This document shows positions 53,334 to 62,560 of a DNA stretch of 64,000 nucleotides, in pieces. The first letter of the stretch is position 1. Every line of letters begins with the position of its first letter. The translations under genes were made by a program, and so were the position numbers. The stretch comes from Clostridium drakei. Lineage in GTDB: Bacteria; Bacillota; Clostridia; Clostridiales; Clostridiaceae. The notes below the pieces were generated by a model. The model had not been told where the DNA came from and ran no database searches. It saw only the letters and a program-made list of their open reading frames with translations. The stretch is from contig NZ_JIBU02000039.1 of NCBI RefSeq assembly GCF_000633595.2, positions 45,009-109,008 on the forward strand. Direction: 5' to 3'.

Positions 53334-53921
53334 TTATTCTTTATAATCAAAAGTTTGTACTATAGTTTTAAATATTGTTGGCATATTTTCTCTAAAATTA
53401 TCTTCTGATACAAAAAAAGAAAATCTTATAAATTTATTCTTGTCTTTTATAAAGTATTCATATCCTCTATAAGCCTTATTATTAGATGTAATTATAGTAT
53501 ATTCTAGTAAATACCCATCTCTATTGTTTATTTTAACTGGTTTTATTTCATAACTCTTATATAAATTTTGCTCACTAGATATTTTCTTACTTTCTTTAAG
53601 AAAAGCTTTTAAGTCCATATTTAGATTCCATACTTCTACAAATCCATGAATCTTTGAATCTTTAGTATTAAAATCATTATGATATATAATTTCATTGCCG
53701 GGAAATTTTTGTTCTTTAGCAGTCCATTCTGCAGGCAACTTATAAGTAAATTTTTTATCTAATACTTCATATTGTACTAAAGAATTTATATTATTCTGTA
53801 TTAATGCAGTAAACTTAAGCCTTGCATCAAAGTTCCTTTCTAAACTAAATAAAACAAGCATTAGACCAATTATAATTATAGTTACCCCTAACCTTTTCCT
53901 ATTTATTATTATTACCTTCAT
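53334..53921 (-). CDS. Membrane-anchored protein of unknown function
   Basis: 195 residues. An N-terminal membrane helix (about 11-28, TIIIIGLMLVLFSLE) follows a basic start, then an extracellular domain of about 165 residues. The YKLPAEWTAKEQKF ... GYLLEYTIITSNNKAYRGYEYFIKDKNKFIRFSFFV pattern recalls PsbP-like/DUF1795-type beta sandwiches. No catalytic motif. RBS AAGGTGG. Monocistronic. Confidence 0.72.
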   Translation of the reverse strand: MKVIIINRKRLGVTIIIIGLMLVLFSLERNFDARLKFTALIQNNINSLVQYEVLDKKFTYKLPAEWTAKEQKFPGNEIIYHNDFNTKDSKIHGFVEVWNLNMDLKAFLKESKKISSEQNLYKSYEIKPVKINNRDGYLLEYTIITSNNKAYRGYEYFIKDKNKFIRFSFFVSEDNFRENMPTIFKTIVQTFDYKE

Positions 53922-53972
53922 CTTAATACCACCTTACATTTTAAATAAGAGTTTTTATTTAATTATATGAAA

Positions 53973-54006
53973 ATAGTACTGGAAATATTAAATATTCCCA
54001 GTACTA
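53973..54006 (-). terminator. Rho-independent terminator
   Basis: About 15-bp imperfect stem (ATAGTACTGGAAATATT against AATATTCCCAGTACTAT, one bulge), 13 bp after the stop of the gene at 54020. Confidence 0.75.
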
Positions 54007-54019
54007 TACTTTCTCCATA

Positions 54020-55399
54020 TTATTTTTTTACTGGTATCATGATAGTAGATGTTTTAAAATCATAGAACATAAGCCAGTATCCCATAGCCTCTTCTCTCTC
54101 ATCATCAACATTTAAAGGCATCCATGTAACAAATCCAGATCTACCACCATAGGGTTGGTCCATCTTAGATTTAGTTCCTGCTATACCATATACAAGATAT
54201 TTCATTTCTCCATCTTTATTAAGCTTATATCCTATAATATAATGCTTTTGTTTTAGTATATACTGATAATAATTCATCATAGGATAATATATCATTGAGT
54301 ACCTATTGTAATCAGACATATCGTACATAGATTTTGGTGAAGTCACAGGTATCTTATACCACTTACATCTTTTTATTTCAGAAGAAATTTCTCCCATGAA
54401 TTCAAACCCTTGTACTAAATTTCTAAAAAAGCTCTTTTCATCCATTTGAGGATAATTTTCATCTACTTTTGGATTTATGTTCGCATCTTTTTTACTTTGT
54501 TTTTTTAATGTGCATTCACGTTCTCCTTTTCCATAGTTATCTTTTTCCATATCATATTTTTTATTTACATTTTCTTTATTATTCATATTATTTTTATCAC
54601 TTATATTAATTTTTTTATTTATATTTTCTTCTACTTTTGCGTTATCTTTTTTATTTACAATAGATCCTTCTTTTACATTATCTTTTTTAATTATGTCCAC
54701 TTTTTCTTTTGTATTATCTTTTTTTGTTACTTTTATTTCTTCTTTTATATTATTCTTTTTTGCCGTATTTGCCTCTTCTTTTATAATATTCTTCTTAAAA
54801 TTATTTTCTTTATTTATATATTGTTCCTTTTTAGAATTATCTTCTTTAGGTAGAATTTTAACATTTTCTATCTGTTTAGTTTTATTTTCTCCCTTTAAAG
54901 ATTCTATGTTTTCTTCATATTTGTCAAACATACTGTTCGGAGTATTCGCTACTTTTTCTTTCTCAACCTTTAAGTCAACCATAACAAATGTTTTCCAATC
55001 AGGTATTTCAGTACTTGCAAATCCACTCATAACAGGTATTATATTTGAATCTAAAAATTTAACTATAGCAGCACCAGAAATCTTATCCATAGATATACCA
55101 GTACCAGCTATATTATCTGCTAAATATTCATGACAAATATCTGCTCTGCCATAATCATCTATGTTTATCTGTGATATTTTTATTACCTTCCTTATATCCT
55201 TCTTATTACAAATTAAAAGCATATAATAAGGAGCACTTTCTTTTTTTAAGTTTTGTACATAATATGATATTTTGCACTTATCATTTTTCAGCTCCAATTT
55301 TGCGTACCCAGAAGCTACTTTGTCGGAAGATATTGAATACCCTTTTTCATCTTCTTGTAATATTATAAAATACCTACTATAACTCTTTTTTTGAGCCAA
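54020..55399 (-). CDS. Two-domain protein with a Lys/Asn/Glu repeat linker
   Basis: 459 residues. N-terminal domain (1 to about 160, beginning KKSYSRYFIILQEDEKGYSISSDKVASGYAKLEL), a highly charged linker (about 165-305) of loose repeats around KKDNxKE, and a C-terminal domain (about 315-459, FFRNLVQGFEFMGEI ... YSMIYYPMMNYYQYIL ... YGGRSGFVTWMPLN) rich in Tyr. No signal peptide. I know this as a clostridial conserved hypothetical. Its place after rsmA, where Bacillus has the spore protease yabG, hints at a spore role, but there is no sequence similarity. Start TTG after GGAGG. Confidence 0.75.
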   Translation of the reverse strand: MAQKKSYSRYFIILQEDEKGYSISSDKVASGYAKLELKNDKCKISYYVQNLKKESAPYYMLLICNKKDIRKVIKISQINIDDYGRADICHEYLADNIAGTGISMDKISGAAIVKFLDSNIIPVMSGFASTEIPDWKTFVMVDLKVEKEKVANTPNSMFDKYEENIESLKGENKTKQIENVKILPKEDNSKKEQYINKENNFKKNIIKEEANTAKKNNIKEEIKVTKKDNTKEKVDIIKKDNVKEGSIVNKKDNAKVEENINKKINISDKNNMNNKENVNKKYDMEKDNYGKGERECTLKKQSKKDANINPKVDENYPQMDEKSFFRNLVQGFEFMGEISSEIKRCKWYKIPVTSPKSMYDMSDYNRYSMIYYPMMNYYQYILKQKHYIIGYKLNKDGEMKYLVYGIAGTKSKMDQPYGGRSGFVTWMPLNVDDEREEAMGYWLMFYDFKTSTIMIPVKK

Positions 55400-55488
55400 C
55401 TTCCTATACCTCCATATATTTTATTCATTATAATATATGAAGTAAAATTAAAAAAGTGAACAACTAGTTATATAATATTGTAAAAAGA

Positions 55489-56325
55489 TTATTGTAAGTC
55501 ATATATACAATCTGATAATTTTGCAAATTCTTCTAGAGATAAAGTCTCTCCTCTTCTTTTAAGATCAATGTTTGCATCAATAAATGCCTTTTCTAAGCTT
55601 TCCTTTTTCATTCCCAAACTTTTAAGTCCATTCCAAAGAGTTTTTCTTCTCATGTTAAAAGAACTTCTTACTATTTTGAAAAATAATTCTTTACTTTTAG
55701 CTTTTACTCTAGGCTCTAAAAGTTTAGTTAATTTTATAACTATAGAATCTACTTTAGGTCTAGGTACAAAGGAATCGCAGCTTACTTTTCTAACTATTTC
55801 TACATCACAATAATATTGTACAAGTATGGAGAGCGCTCCATATTCTTTTGTACTAGGTTTTGCAGCAATTCTTTCGCCTACTTCTTTTTGAATCATTATA
55901 GTTAAAGATTCAAATTTATAATTTTCTTTCAACAATTTTGATATTATTGGAGTCGTAACATAATAAGGCAAATTAGCTACTACCTTAGTGCTTTTTTCTT
56001 CTCCTATAAGTTCATTAAAATCTACCTTTAGTGCATCCTTATGTACCAGTTCAAAATTATTAAATTCCTTAAGTTCTTCATTTAAAATAGGTATTAAATC
56101 AGAATCTAATTCAATAGCATAAACTTTTTTTGCTTTTTTTAAAAGCTCTTTTGTTAAGGTTCCCACTCCAGGACCTATTTCTATTACCAAATCATCTTTA
56201 CTAATATTAGAATTATAAACTATATCCTGCAAGACAGAATCATCTATTAAAAAATTCTGCCCTAAACTTTTTGAAAATTTAAATCCATATTTTTTTACTA
56301 TATCCTTTGTAGACAAGCCTTCCAT
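55489..56325 (-). CDS. rsmA: 16S rRNA dimethyladenosine transferase RsmA (KsgA)
   Basis: 278 residues. Dimethylates two adenines in the 3' hairpin of 16S rRNA during small-subunit maturation. Seen: [14 protein letters not shown] motif [15 protein letters not shown], catalytic motif [11 protein letters not shown], and [14 protein letters not shown]. Starts 1 nt after the rnmV stop with GGAG inside it, so coupled translation. Same order as in Bacillus (rnmV-ksgA). Confidence 0.96.
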   Translation of the reverse strand: MEGLSTKDIVKKYGFKFSKSLGQNFLIDDSVLQDIVYNSNISKDDLVIEIGPGVGTLTKELLKKAKKVYAIELDSDLIPILNEELKEFNNFELVHKDALKVDFNELIGEEKSTKVVANLPYYVTTPIISKLLKENYKFESLTIMIQKEVGERIAAKPSTKEYGALSILVQYYCDVEIVRKVSCDSFVPRPKVDSIVIKLTKLLEPRVKAKSKELFFKIVRSSFNMRRKTLWNGLKSLGMKKESLEKAFIDANIDLKRRGETLSLEEFAKLSDCIYDLQ

Positions 56326-56326
56326 A

Positions 56327-56869
56327 TTATTTCTCCTTATTTATCTTTTTTATTGCCTGTATAAATTCTTCTCTGCTAATTCCATAATTATTAAGCCTTG
56401 TTAAAAACTGAGCTGAATTACAATAACCTATTCCAAGTTCTTTCCCAAGAATTTCTCTTTTTTCTTTTGATTTATTGTTTCCTGTAAGTTCAAAAAAAAT
56501 CATATCATTTATATCAAAGTTAGATACTTTTTCTTTAACTTCACATTTAGCATTCTCTAAAGCTCTTATAATTACTTTTGGTTCAGCATTTTCTACACCT
56601 ATATCCCCATTTTTCATTCCATCCTTTTGAGCTATATAAGCATGCTTTATTCCCTTAACTCTTTTAGATATAATTCTTCTTATTTTTTCTCCTGCAAAAT
56701 CAGGATCAGTAAAAACTATTACGCCTTGTCGTCTTTGTGCTTCTTTTATTCTTTCTATAACTTTAGCATTAATACCAAATCCACCTACTGCTATAATTTC
56801 TGCATCTACAGCTCTTTTTACTGCAGTAATGTCATCTCTTCCTTCAACAACAATAACTTCTTTAATCAT
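56327..56869 (-). CDS. rnmV: Ribonuclease M5
   Basis: 180 residues. Final maturation of 5S rRNA. Seen: Toprim motifs VVEGRDD with the catalytic glutamate and [12 protein letters not shown] with the acidic pair, then the C-terminal rRNA-binding part. Weak GAGAG site. Directly upstream of rsmA and in the conserved tatD-yabE-rnmV-rsmA order. Confidence 0.95.
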   Translation of the reverse strand: MIKEVIVVEGRDDITAVKRAVDAEIIAVGGFGINAKVIERIKEAQRRQGVIVFTDPDFAGEKIRRIISKRVKGIKHAYIAQKDGMKNGDIGVENAEPKVIIRALENAKCEVKEKVSNFDINDMIFFELTGNNKSKEKREILGKELGIGYCNSAQFLTRLNNYGISREEFIQAIKKINKEK

Positions 56870-56945
56870 ATGCTCTCATTGACCTAAAATACTAAGTCAA
56901 CATCCTCCTTTTCCATTTTATTATATTCATTTAATATACAGAAAA

Positions 56946-56969
56946 AAATAGGAGCTTTTGCTCCTATTT
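56946..56969 (-). terminator. Rho-independent terminator of the 3D/G5 gene
   Basis: 10-bp perfect stem (AAATAGGAGC and its complement), 4-nt loop, followed on the minus strand by TTTTTTT. It overlaps the stop codon of the gene. Confidence 0.9.
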
Positions 56970-58010
56970 AACTAAATACACATTAACCCATCTTACACCC
57001 CAATTGTTTGCTTCTGAATTGGAGTCAAAGAATAAATCAACTCTGTCACCTTTTATAGCTCCCCCTGTATCTTCGGCAATAGCATATCCATATCCTTCAA
57101 TATAAAGTTTAGTACCCAGAGGTATAACTCTTGGATCAACTGCTACAGAGCTATAACTACCTACACTTCTTTTAGCTACAGTACCTGTAGCTGTAATCCC
57201 AAAATAAGGATCTCCAGGACTTTTGCCTGTACTCTCATAATCTGAAGTATATCCAGTAGCTCTCATTCTCATAGCTGTTGTATAAGGAATCCTAGTACCA
57301 CGTGAAGGAGTATAAACATTTAAAGCACCCATAGCTATAATCTTTTGGACTGGTTGCTTTTTTACAGTTTCACTTATTACTTTTCTTGAAATTTCTTTAC
57401 CATTTTCATAAACAACTCTAGTTAATGTTTCTTTTTCTCCAGCTTTTCCTTCTTGTACTACTTTATTATTACCTTGCTCTATATCTTCATCTTTTTTTAC
57501 AACTGTATTATAATCTAGTGGTTTAACTTCCTTAATATCTTTTGTCTCAACTCTTGTTACCACTATCATTAGCCCTTCCTTTACAGTTGAATCCTTCTTT
57601 GGATATATTTTATCAGATTGATGAATTGTTATTTTTTCTGCTTGCAACATTTTTTCAATGTTGTCTTCTGCAGACTTTATATCCAACTTCTTTCCATCTA
57701 CAGCAACTTGAACATTTACTGCTCTCTTTATGGATATTTTTGAGTCATTTTCAACTTTATTGTCAAGACTAACCGTGGTCTTATCCTTTGGTCCTACAGT
57801 TATCCCATTATTACTCAAAGCACTTCTATAAGTACTACTTAAAGTCATTATTTTCTTATCTTTACCGTCTATAGAAACTGTGATTGTCTTTCTTGCACTG
57901 CTAATCAATACTACACAAACTATTAAAACTATTAAAGTCAAGTAGATATACATAGCTTTAGGACCATTGGAAAAATACTTTTTTAAATAGCCTTTTAATT
58001 TTTCCACCAT
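56964..58010 (-). CDS. Cell-wall protein with DUF348, G5 and 3D domains (YabE-like)
   Basis: 348 residues. Order: short basic N-terminus, membrane helix (about 20-40, YLTLIVLIVCVVLIS), two DUF348-type repeats (about 45-150), G5 domain (about 160-235) and C-terminal 3D domain (about 255-348) with VAVDPRVIPLGTKLYI, AEDTGGAIKGDRVDLFF. The 3D domain is a double-psi barrel related to lytic transglycosylase MltA/Rpf-type factors; the three aspartates are present. The frame opens at 58088, but a promoter lies there and GGAGG precedes ATG 58010. Homologous to Bacillus YabE by domains and gene order. Confidence 0.92.
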   Translation of the reverse strand: MVEKLKGYLKKYFSNGPKAMYIYLTLIVLIVCVVLISSARKTITVSIDGKDKKIMTLSSTYRSALSNNGITVGPKDKTTVSLDNKVENDSKISIKRAVNVQVAVDGKKLDIKSAEDNIEKMLQAEKITIHQSDKIYPKKDSTVKEGLMIVVTRVETKDIKEVKPLDYNTVVKKDEDIEQGNNKVVQEGKAGEKETLTRVVYENGKEISRKVISETVKKQPVQKIIAMGALNVYTPSRGTRIPYTTAMRMRATGYTSDYESTGKSPGDPYFGITATGTVAKRSVGSYSSVAVDPRVIPLGTKLYIEGYGYAIAEDTGGAIKGDRVDLFFDSNSEANNWGVRWVNVYLVK

Positions 58011-58044
58011 AAAAATACCTCCTCCTGGTAAGAACGACATTCCT

Positions 58045-58073
58045 ATTATAAGGGCAATGACGAATTCTGTCAA
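58045..58073 (-). promoter_or_regulatory. SigA promoter of the 3D/G5 gene
   Basis: Minus-strand TTGACA, 17-bp spacer, TATAAT, ending 35 bp before the ATG at 58010. Its place inside the longer open frame supports the shorter start. Confidence 0.9.
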
Positions 58074-58288
58074 ATATCGCCTTAACATTTTAGACCATGT
58101 AATGCAAATTTTTGCATAAAACTTAATAATAAAATATTTATGATAGCACTTTTTTACTAATGGTCTATATTAAATATTTTTGGTGGAATTTTTATAAAAC
58201 TTATTATATTATATGAGACAAATTAACATATAATACTTAAATATAAAATTAATAAAAAGTTAATAAATCGCAATTTAATTTTACACTA

Positions 58289-59089
58289 TTATCCTATATT
58301 TAGCAACCTTTTGATATTTAAGATAGTTTTACAACTCAGTTCCTCACTGTTTATACCTTTAATTTCCGCTATTTTATTTATTATGCTAGCTATATATTCT
58401 GATCTATTTCTTTTACCTCTAAAAGGAACAGGTGCCATATAAGGACAATCAGTCTCCACTAATATTCTATCAAGTGGAACTTCTTTTACCACATCTAAAA
58501 CCTTTTTAGCATTTTTAAATGTCACTACTCCGGTAAATCCTATGTAATATCCAAGCTTTAAACATTCTCTTGCAAATTCTACACTACCAGAAAAACAATG
58601 TATTTCACCTTTAACCTCTGGAAACATTTTTATAATATCTAACGTATCTCCATGAGCATCTCTATCATGTATAATTACAGGTAAATTTAATTCTTTTGCA
58701 AGTTCCATCTGTTTTATAAAAGCTTTTTTTTGAATCTCTCTTGCAGGATTTTCCTCATAATAGTAATCAAGTCCTATTTCCCCTATTGCTTTAACTTTAA
58801 TATTTTTACTTAACTCTTTTAATTCAGAAACAACTTCATTTGTTAATTGATCAGCATGCTCAGGATGAATTCCAACTGCTGCATAAAAAAAATCATGCTT
58901 ATTTGCCAGTTCTACTGAAGCTCTAGTTCCTTCTATAGATGCTCCACAATTTAATACTCCTTTTATTCCATTTTGTCTTAACTCATTTATTATGGATTGT
59001 CTATCCTCATCAAATTGTTCATCATCATAATGTGCATGAGCATCAAATATATTTATTTTACCATAAGTTAATTTTATATTATCATCCAT
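58289..59089 (-). CDS. TatD-family metal-dependent hydrolase (YabD type)
   Basis: 266 residues. Seen: metal motif FDAHAHYDDEQF, GLDYYYE, VIIHDRDAH, HCFSG and ETDCPYMAPVPFRGKRN. TatD proteins are DNases or amidohydrolases with 3'-5' exonuclease activity. Downstream of metG in the usual Firmicute order. RBS GGAGAG. Confidence 0.93.
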   Translation of the reverse strand: MDDNIKLTYGKINIFDAHAHYDDEQFDEDRQSIINELRQNGIKGVLNCGASIEGTRASVELANKHDFFYAAVGIHPEHADQLTNEVVSELKELSKNIKVKAIGEIGLDYYYEENPAREIQKKAFIKQMELAKELNLPVIIHDRDAHGDTLDIIKMFPEVKGEIHCFSGSVEFARECLKLGYYIGFTGVVTFKNAKKVLDVVKEVPLDRILVETDCPYMAPVPFRGKRNRSEYIASIINKIAEIKGINSEELSCKTILNIKRLLNIG

Positions 59090-59427
59090 TGTATCTCTCC
59101 ATTCATAAACTTAAACATATTTTTTCTTATGGATATATTTTAACCTCCCATTCATAAAGTAAATAAATTTTAATCATGATATTAAAAAGATGTAATCCGG
59201 ATTTATCTGGAGTTTAAACTCCCTTTAAATCAAGCTTCACTTGATTAATTGCATTTTAAATACTAGATGATTAAAATTTTGCAATTGCATATTTCCATTT
59301 TATTACATTTATTTTTATAGTCAACTTTTTTTTATTATAATATAAGCGATTTTTTTAACAAAATCCAATATTTGCTCAATCATAATTAGTTTTATAGCAT
59401 CGATGATAAATTATTATAAAAAAAACC
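59090..59427. other. Intergenic region with several short palindromes
   Basis: 338 bp between tatD and the metG terminator without a credible gene. It holds short inverted repeats AATCCGGATT (59194-59203), GGAGTTTAAACTCC (59209-59222), AATCAAG-N5-CTTGATT (59228-59246) and GCAATTGC (59281-59288). These may be degraded transcription signals or a small repeat element. The tatD promoter should lie here. Confidence 0.45.
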
Positions 59428-59475
59428 AAAAATGACTATTTATTCGAAATTTCCTTAGAACAAATAATCATTTTT
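59428..59475 (-). terminator. Rho-independent terminator of metG
   Basis: 14-bp stem with one mismatch (AAAAATGACTATTT against AAATAATCATTTTT), followed on the minus strand by GG and a long T-run. Confidence 0.82.
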
Positions 59476-59514
59476 AGTACTAAATTTAAACTTTTTAATG
59501 AACTGTATTTATAC

Positions 59515-61449
59515 CTATCTTACAATACTTCCTGTAGGAAGTTCTGATTCAATAGTAGCTGTAAATAACTTACTATCATCATCTGTAGATGCTGCTAATA
59601 TCATTCCCTGAGAAAGTTCTCCTCTTAACTTTACAGGTTTTAAATTTGCAACTAATATCACATTTTTACCTACTAATTCTTCTGGTTTATAGAATTTAGC
59701 TATTCCTGAAACCACTTGTCTCTCCTCGCCACCTAAATCTATCTTCAACTTAAGAAGTTTTTTAGCACCCTTTACTGGTTCACATGCTAATACCTTAACT
59801 ATTCTTAAATCTATCTTTTCAAAATCATCAATTGTTATTTCTTCTTTCAATGGTTGCATTTTAGGTCTATTAGCTGCAACTTGTTGTTCCTTAAGCTTAT
59901 TTAATTCCTCAATTTTTTCATCTACATCTATTCTTGGAAATAAAAGTTCTCCCTTATTTATCTTTGATCCTGCTTTAGTTCCATTAAAAGATATTAAGCT
60001 ATCCCAAGTTATAACTTCAGTATTTAATTGTTTGTTTATCTTCTCACTAGTATCAGGTAAGAATGCTGATAAACATACTGAAACTATTCTTAATGATTCC
60101 AACAAATTATAAAGTACAGTTCCTAATCTTTCCTTTTTACTTTCATCTTTTGCAAGTATCCAAGGAGTAGTCTCATCTATATATTTATTTGCTCTTCCAA
60201 TAAGTTCCCATATACAATCTAATGCTTCTGGAATTCTCAAATTATCTATACACTGCTCTGCAATTTTAGGAGTATTTAATGCAACTTTTATAAGATCATC
60301 ATCTATTACTTCCTTAGCTGTTGGAGCTGGAATTGTTCCTTCAAAATACTTTTCTACCATTGCACAAGTTCTTGATAATAAATTTCCTAAATCATTAGCT
60401 AAATCTGAATTTATCTTCTTTATAAATATTTCATTATTAAATAATCCATCTGCTCCAAATGGTATTTCTCTTAATAGATAATATCTTACAGGATCTGCGC
60501 CAAAATGATTTACCAAAAGTACAGGGTCTACCACATTTCCTTTAGATTTTGACATTTTTCCTCCATCTACTAGAAGCCAACCATGACCAAATACCTGCTT
60601 TGGTAGTGGAAGACCTAATGCCATAAGCATAATCGGCCAATAAATTGTATGGAATCTTAATATGTCTTTACCTACTAAATGAACGTCTGCTGGCCAATAT
60701 TTATTATATAAATCTGAATTGCTGCTTCCGTATCCAAGAGCTGTTATATAGTTTGCTAAAGCATCTACCCATACGTATACAACATGCTTCTCATCAAAAG
60801 TTACTGGTATTCCCCAGTCAAAAGAAGTTCTTGAAACACAAAGATCTTGTAGCCCTGGTTTTAAGAAATTATTTATCATTTCATTTTTTCTTGATTCTGG
60901 TTGAATAAATTCTGGATGACTTTCTATATACTCTATAAGTTTTGGGGCATATTTTGACATTTTAAAAAAGTATGCTTCTTCTTTAGCTTTTTCAACTGGC
61001 CTTCCACAATCAGGACATTTTCCATCTACGGCCTGAGTTTCTGTCCAGAAAGATTCACAAGGTGTACAGTACCATCCCTCATAAGAATCTTTATATATGT
61101 CGCCTTGATCATATAGCTTTTTAAATATATCTTGAACTGATTTTACATGATAATCATCTGTAGTTCTTATAAACTTATCGTAGCTTATATTCATTATTTC
61201 CCATAGATCTTTTATTCCTGCAACTATTTCATCAACATAAGCTTTAGGAGTTACACCTTTTGCTTCTGCCAATCTTTGAATTTTTTGTCCATGCTCATCT
61301 GTACCTGTTAAAAACATTACATCATATCCTGTAAGTCTTTTAAATCTTGCTAATGAATCAGCAGCAACTGTAGTGTATGTGTTTCCTATATGAAGTTTAG
61401 CTGATGGATAATAAATTGGTGTTGTAATATAATATGGTTTTTTACACAT
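59515..61449 (-). CDS. metG: Methionyl-tRNA synthetase
   Basis: 644 residues. Charges tRNA-Met. Seen: HIGH-type SAKLHIGNTYTT, zinc cysteines CTPCE ... CPDCG, FKMSKYAPKL, GHGWLLVDGGKMSKSKGN (KMSKS) and a C-terminal Trbp111-like tRNA-binding domain (DFEKIDLRIVKVLACEPV ... GSIVR) fused as in many bacteria. RBS AAGGAGG. Under T-box control. Confidence 0.96.
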   Translation of the reverse strand: MCKKPYYITTPIYYPSAKLHIGNTYTTVAADSLARFKRLTGYDVMFLTGTDEHGQKIQRLAEAKGVTPKAYVDEIVAGIKDLWEIMNISYDKFIRTTDDYHVKSVQDIFKKLYDQGDIYKDSYEGWYCTPCESFWTETQAVDGKCPDCGRPVEKAKEEAYFFKMSKYAPKLIEYIESHPEFIQPESRKNEMINNFLKPGLQDLCVSRTSFDWGIPVTFDEKHVVYVWVDALANYITALGYGSSNSDLYNKYWPADVHLVGKDILRFHTIYWPIMLMALGLPLPKQVFGHGWLLVDGGKMSKSKGNVVDPVLLVNHFGADPVRYYLLREIPFGADGLFNNEIFIKKINSDLANDLGNLLSRTCAMVEKYFEGTIPAPTAKEVIDDDLIKVALNTPKIAEQCIDNLRIPEALDCIWELIGRANKYIDETTPWILAKDESKKERLGTVLYNLLESLRIVSVCLSAFLPDTSEKINKQLNTEVITWDSLISFNGTKAGSKINKGELLFPRIDVDEKIEELNKLKEQQVAANRPKMQPLKEEITIDDFEKIDLRIVKVLACEPVKGAKKLLKLKIDLGGEERQVVSGIAKFYKPEELVGKNVILVANLKPVKLRGELSQGMILAASTDDDSKLFTATIESELPTGSIVR

Positions 61450-61490
61450 TTTCTATTCCTCCTTAAAACTTATAAATTTCTAATAAAAAA

Positions 61491-61771
61491 ACCTCTATAT
61501 GAAGTAACTTCTTCATATAGAGGTGTATATAACACTTTACCACTCTAATTCATCTTTATTTCACAATAAAGACCTCGATAAGTAACTCAAGCCATAGTAA
61601 AAAAGACCTTTTATTACTCTGCACTATAACGGTTGCTTCCGTGTTATCCTAATACAATTTCAAATAACCTGCTCTGGAGCCATGTTCATAAACTATTTTA
61701 TTATCGGCTTTCACCTAATCCGATTCTCTTTAAATACTTTCATTTACTACTCTTTCCTTCACAGCATTTCA
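61491..61771 (-). ncRNA. T-box leader of metG
   Basis: Minus-strand leader with stem I (AGAGAATCGG ... GGTGAAAGCCG), a candidate methionine specifier AUG in GAACAUGGCUCC, T-box sequence TTAGAGTGGTAAAGTG near 61545, and a terminator (14-bp stem ACCTCTATATGAAG, 61491-61524) followed by seven T. Expected to sense uncharged tRNA-Met. Confidence 0.87.
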
Positions 61772-61777
61772 ATTTTT

Positions 61778-61806
61778 ATAATATTCCATATGTTTAGTTC
61801 TGTCAA
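61778..61806 (-). promoter_or_regulatory. SigA promoter of the metG T-box leader
   Basis: Minus-strand TTGACA, 17-bp spacer, TATTAT. It lies in the gap between the uracil-DNA glycosylase gene and the leader. Confidence 0.85.
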
Positions 61807-61824
61807 TAGCATTTTATCTAATTT

Positions 61825-62397
61825 TTAAATAATTTTATCATCTTTAATTTCATCATATTTTTTCTTTATAGATTTTAAGTCTTCCCAAAGCAATACTTTT
61901 TTATTCTCATCTCTAAATAAAGCTGCTGGATGAAACGTAGCCATAATATAGCATCCTTTCCTTTCAATCCACTTTCCTCTATCTCTTGTTATCCTAAAAT
62001 CGTTTCCTAAAATATACTTCATAGCAGTTGCTCCTAGGCAAACTATAATTTGGGGTTTAATTAAAGCTACTTGATTTCTTAAATAAGGCAAACATGCTAC
62101 AGCCTCATCTTCATATGGCACTCTATTATTATCTGGTCTGCATTTGCATACATTACATATATAATAATCATTTTCTCTTATTAAATTCAATGCTGTAAGT
62201 CCTTTAGTTAAAAGTTGCCCTGCTCTACCAACAAAAGGTAACCCAATTCTATCCTCGTCAGCTCCTGGAGCTTCTCCTACAAAAACTATTTTTCCTCTAC
62301 AATTTCCATCCCCAAACACCATATTAGTTCTTTTATTTCCCAGATTACATTTATTACATTGTAAACATTCTTCATATAATTCTCGCCATTTTAACAA
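61825..62397 (-). CDS. Uracil-DNA glycosylase, family 4 type
   Basis: About 190 residues. Removes uracil from DNA. Seen: Fe-S cysteines in CLQCNKCNL and CNVCKCRP (the family-4 [4Fe-4S] site), GEAPGADEDRIGLPFVGRAGQLL with the catalytic motif, CLGATAMKYIL and FHPAALFRD. The longest frame starts at 62424 without a clear ribosome-binding site. GAGGTGG lies 5 nt before TTG 62397, giving (M)LKWRELYEEC, the usual N-terminus of the family. Monocistronic. Confidence 0.9.
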   Translation of the reverse strand: MLKWRELYEECLQCNKCNLGNKRTNMVFGDGNCRGKIVFVGEAPGADEDRIGLPFVGRAGQLLTKGLTALNLIRENDYYICNVCKCRPDNNRVPYEDEAVACLPYLRNQVALIKPQIIVCLGATAMKYILGNDFRITRDRGKWIERKGCYIMATFHPAALFRDENKKVLLWEDLKSIKKKYDEIKDDKII

Positions 62398-62560
62398 CTT
62401 AACCACCTCTTTACTCATAATCATCGCTTAGAATGTGCTTAAATTTTATAATATTTCGTATTTCTAAGTACATTTTTCTTAGTATTGTTTTATTTTATAA
62501 AATGAAGTACCATTTATATTATACTACATTATTTTTTAATATGTCTCATGGAGGTACTAA

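Noticed and set aside
54470..54950. CRISPR or tandem DNA repeat
   Set aside because: The repetitiveness comes from the low-complexity Lys/Asn/Glu coding stretch; there are no constant repeats with unique spacers.
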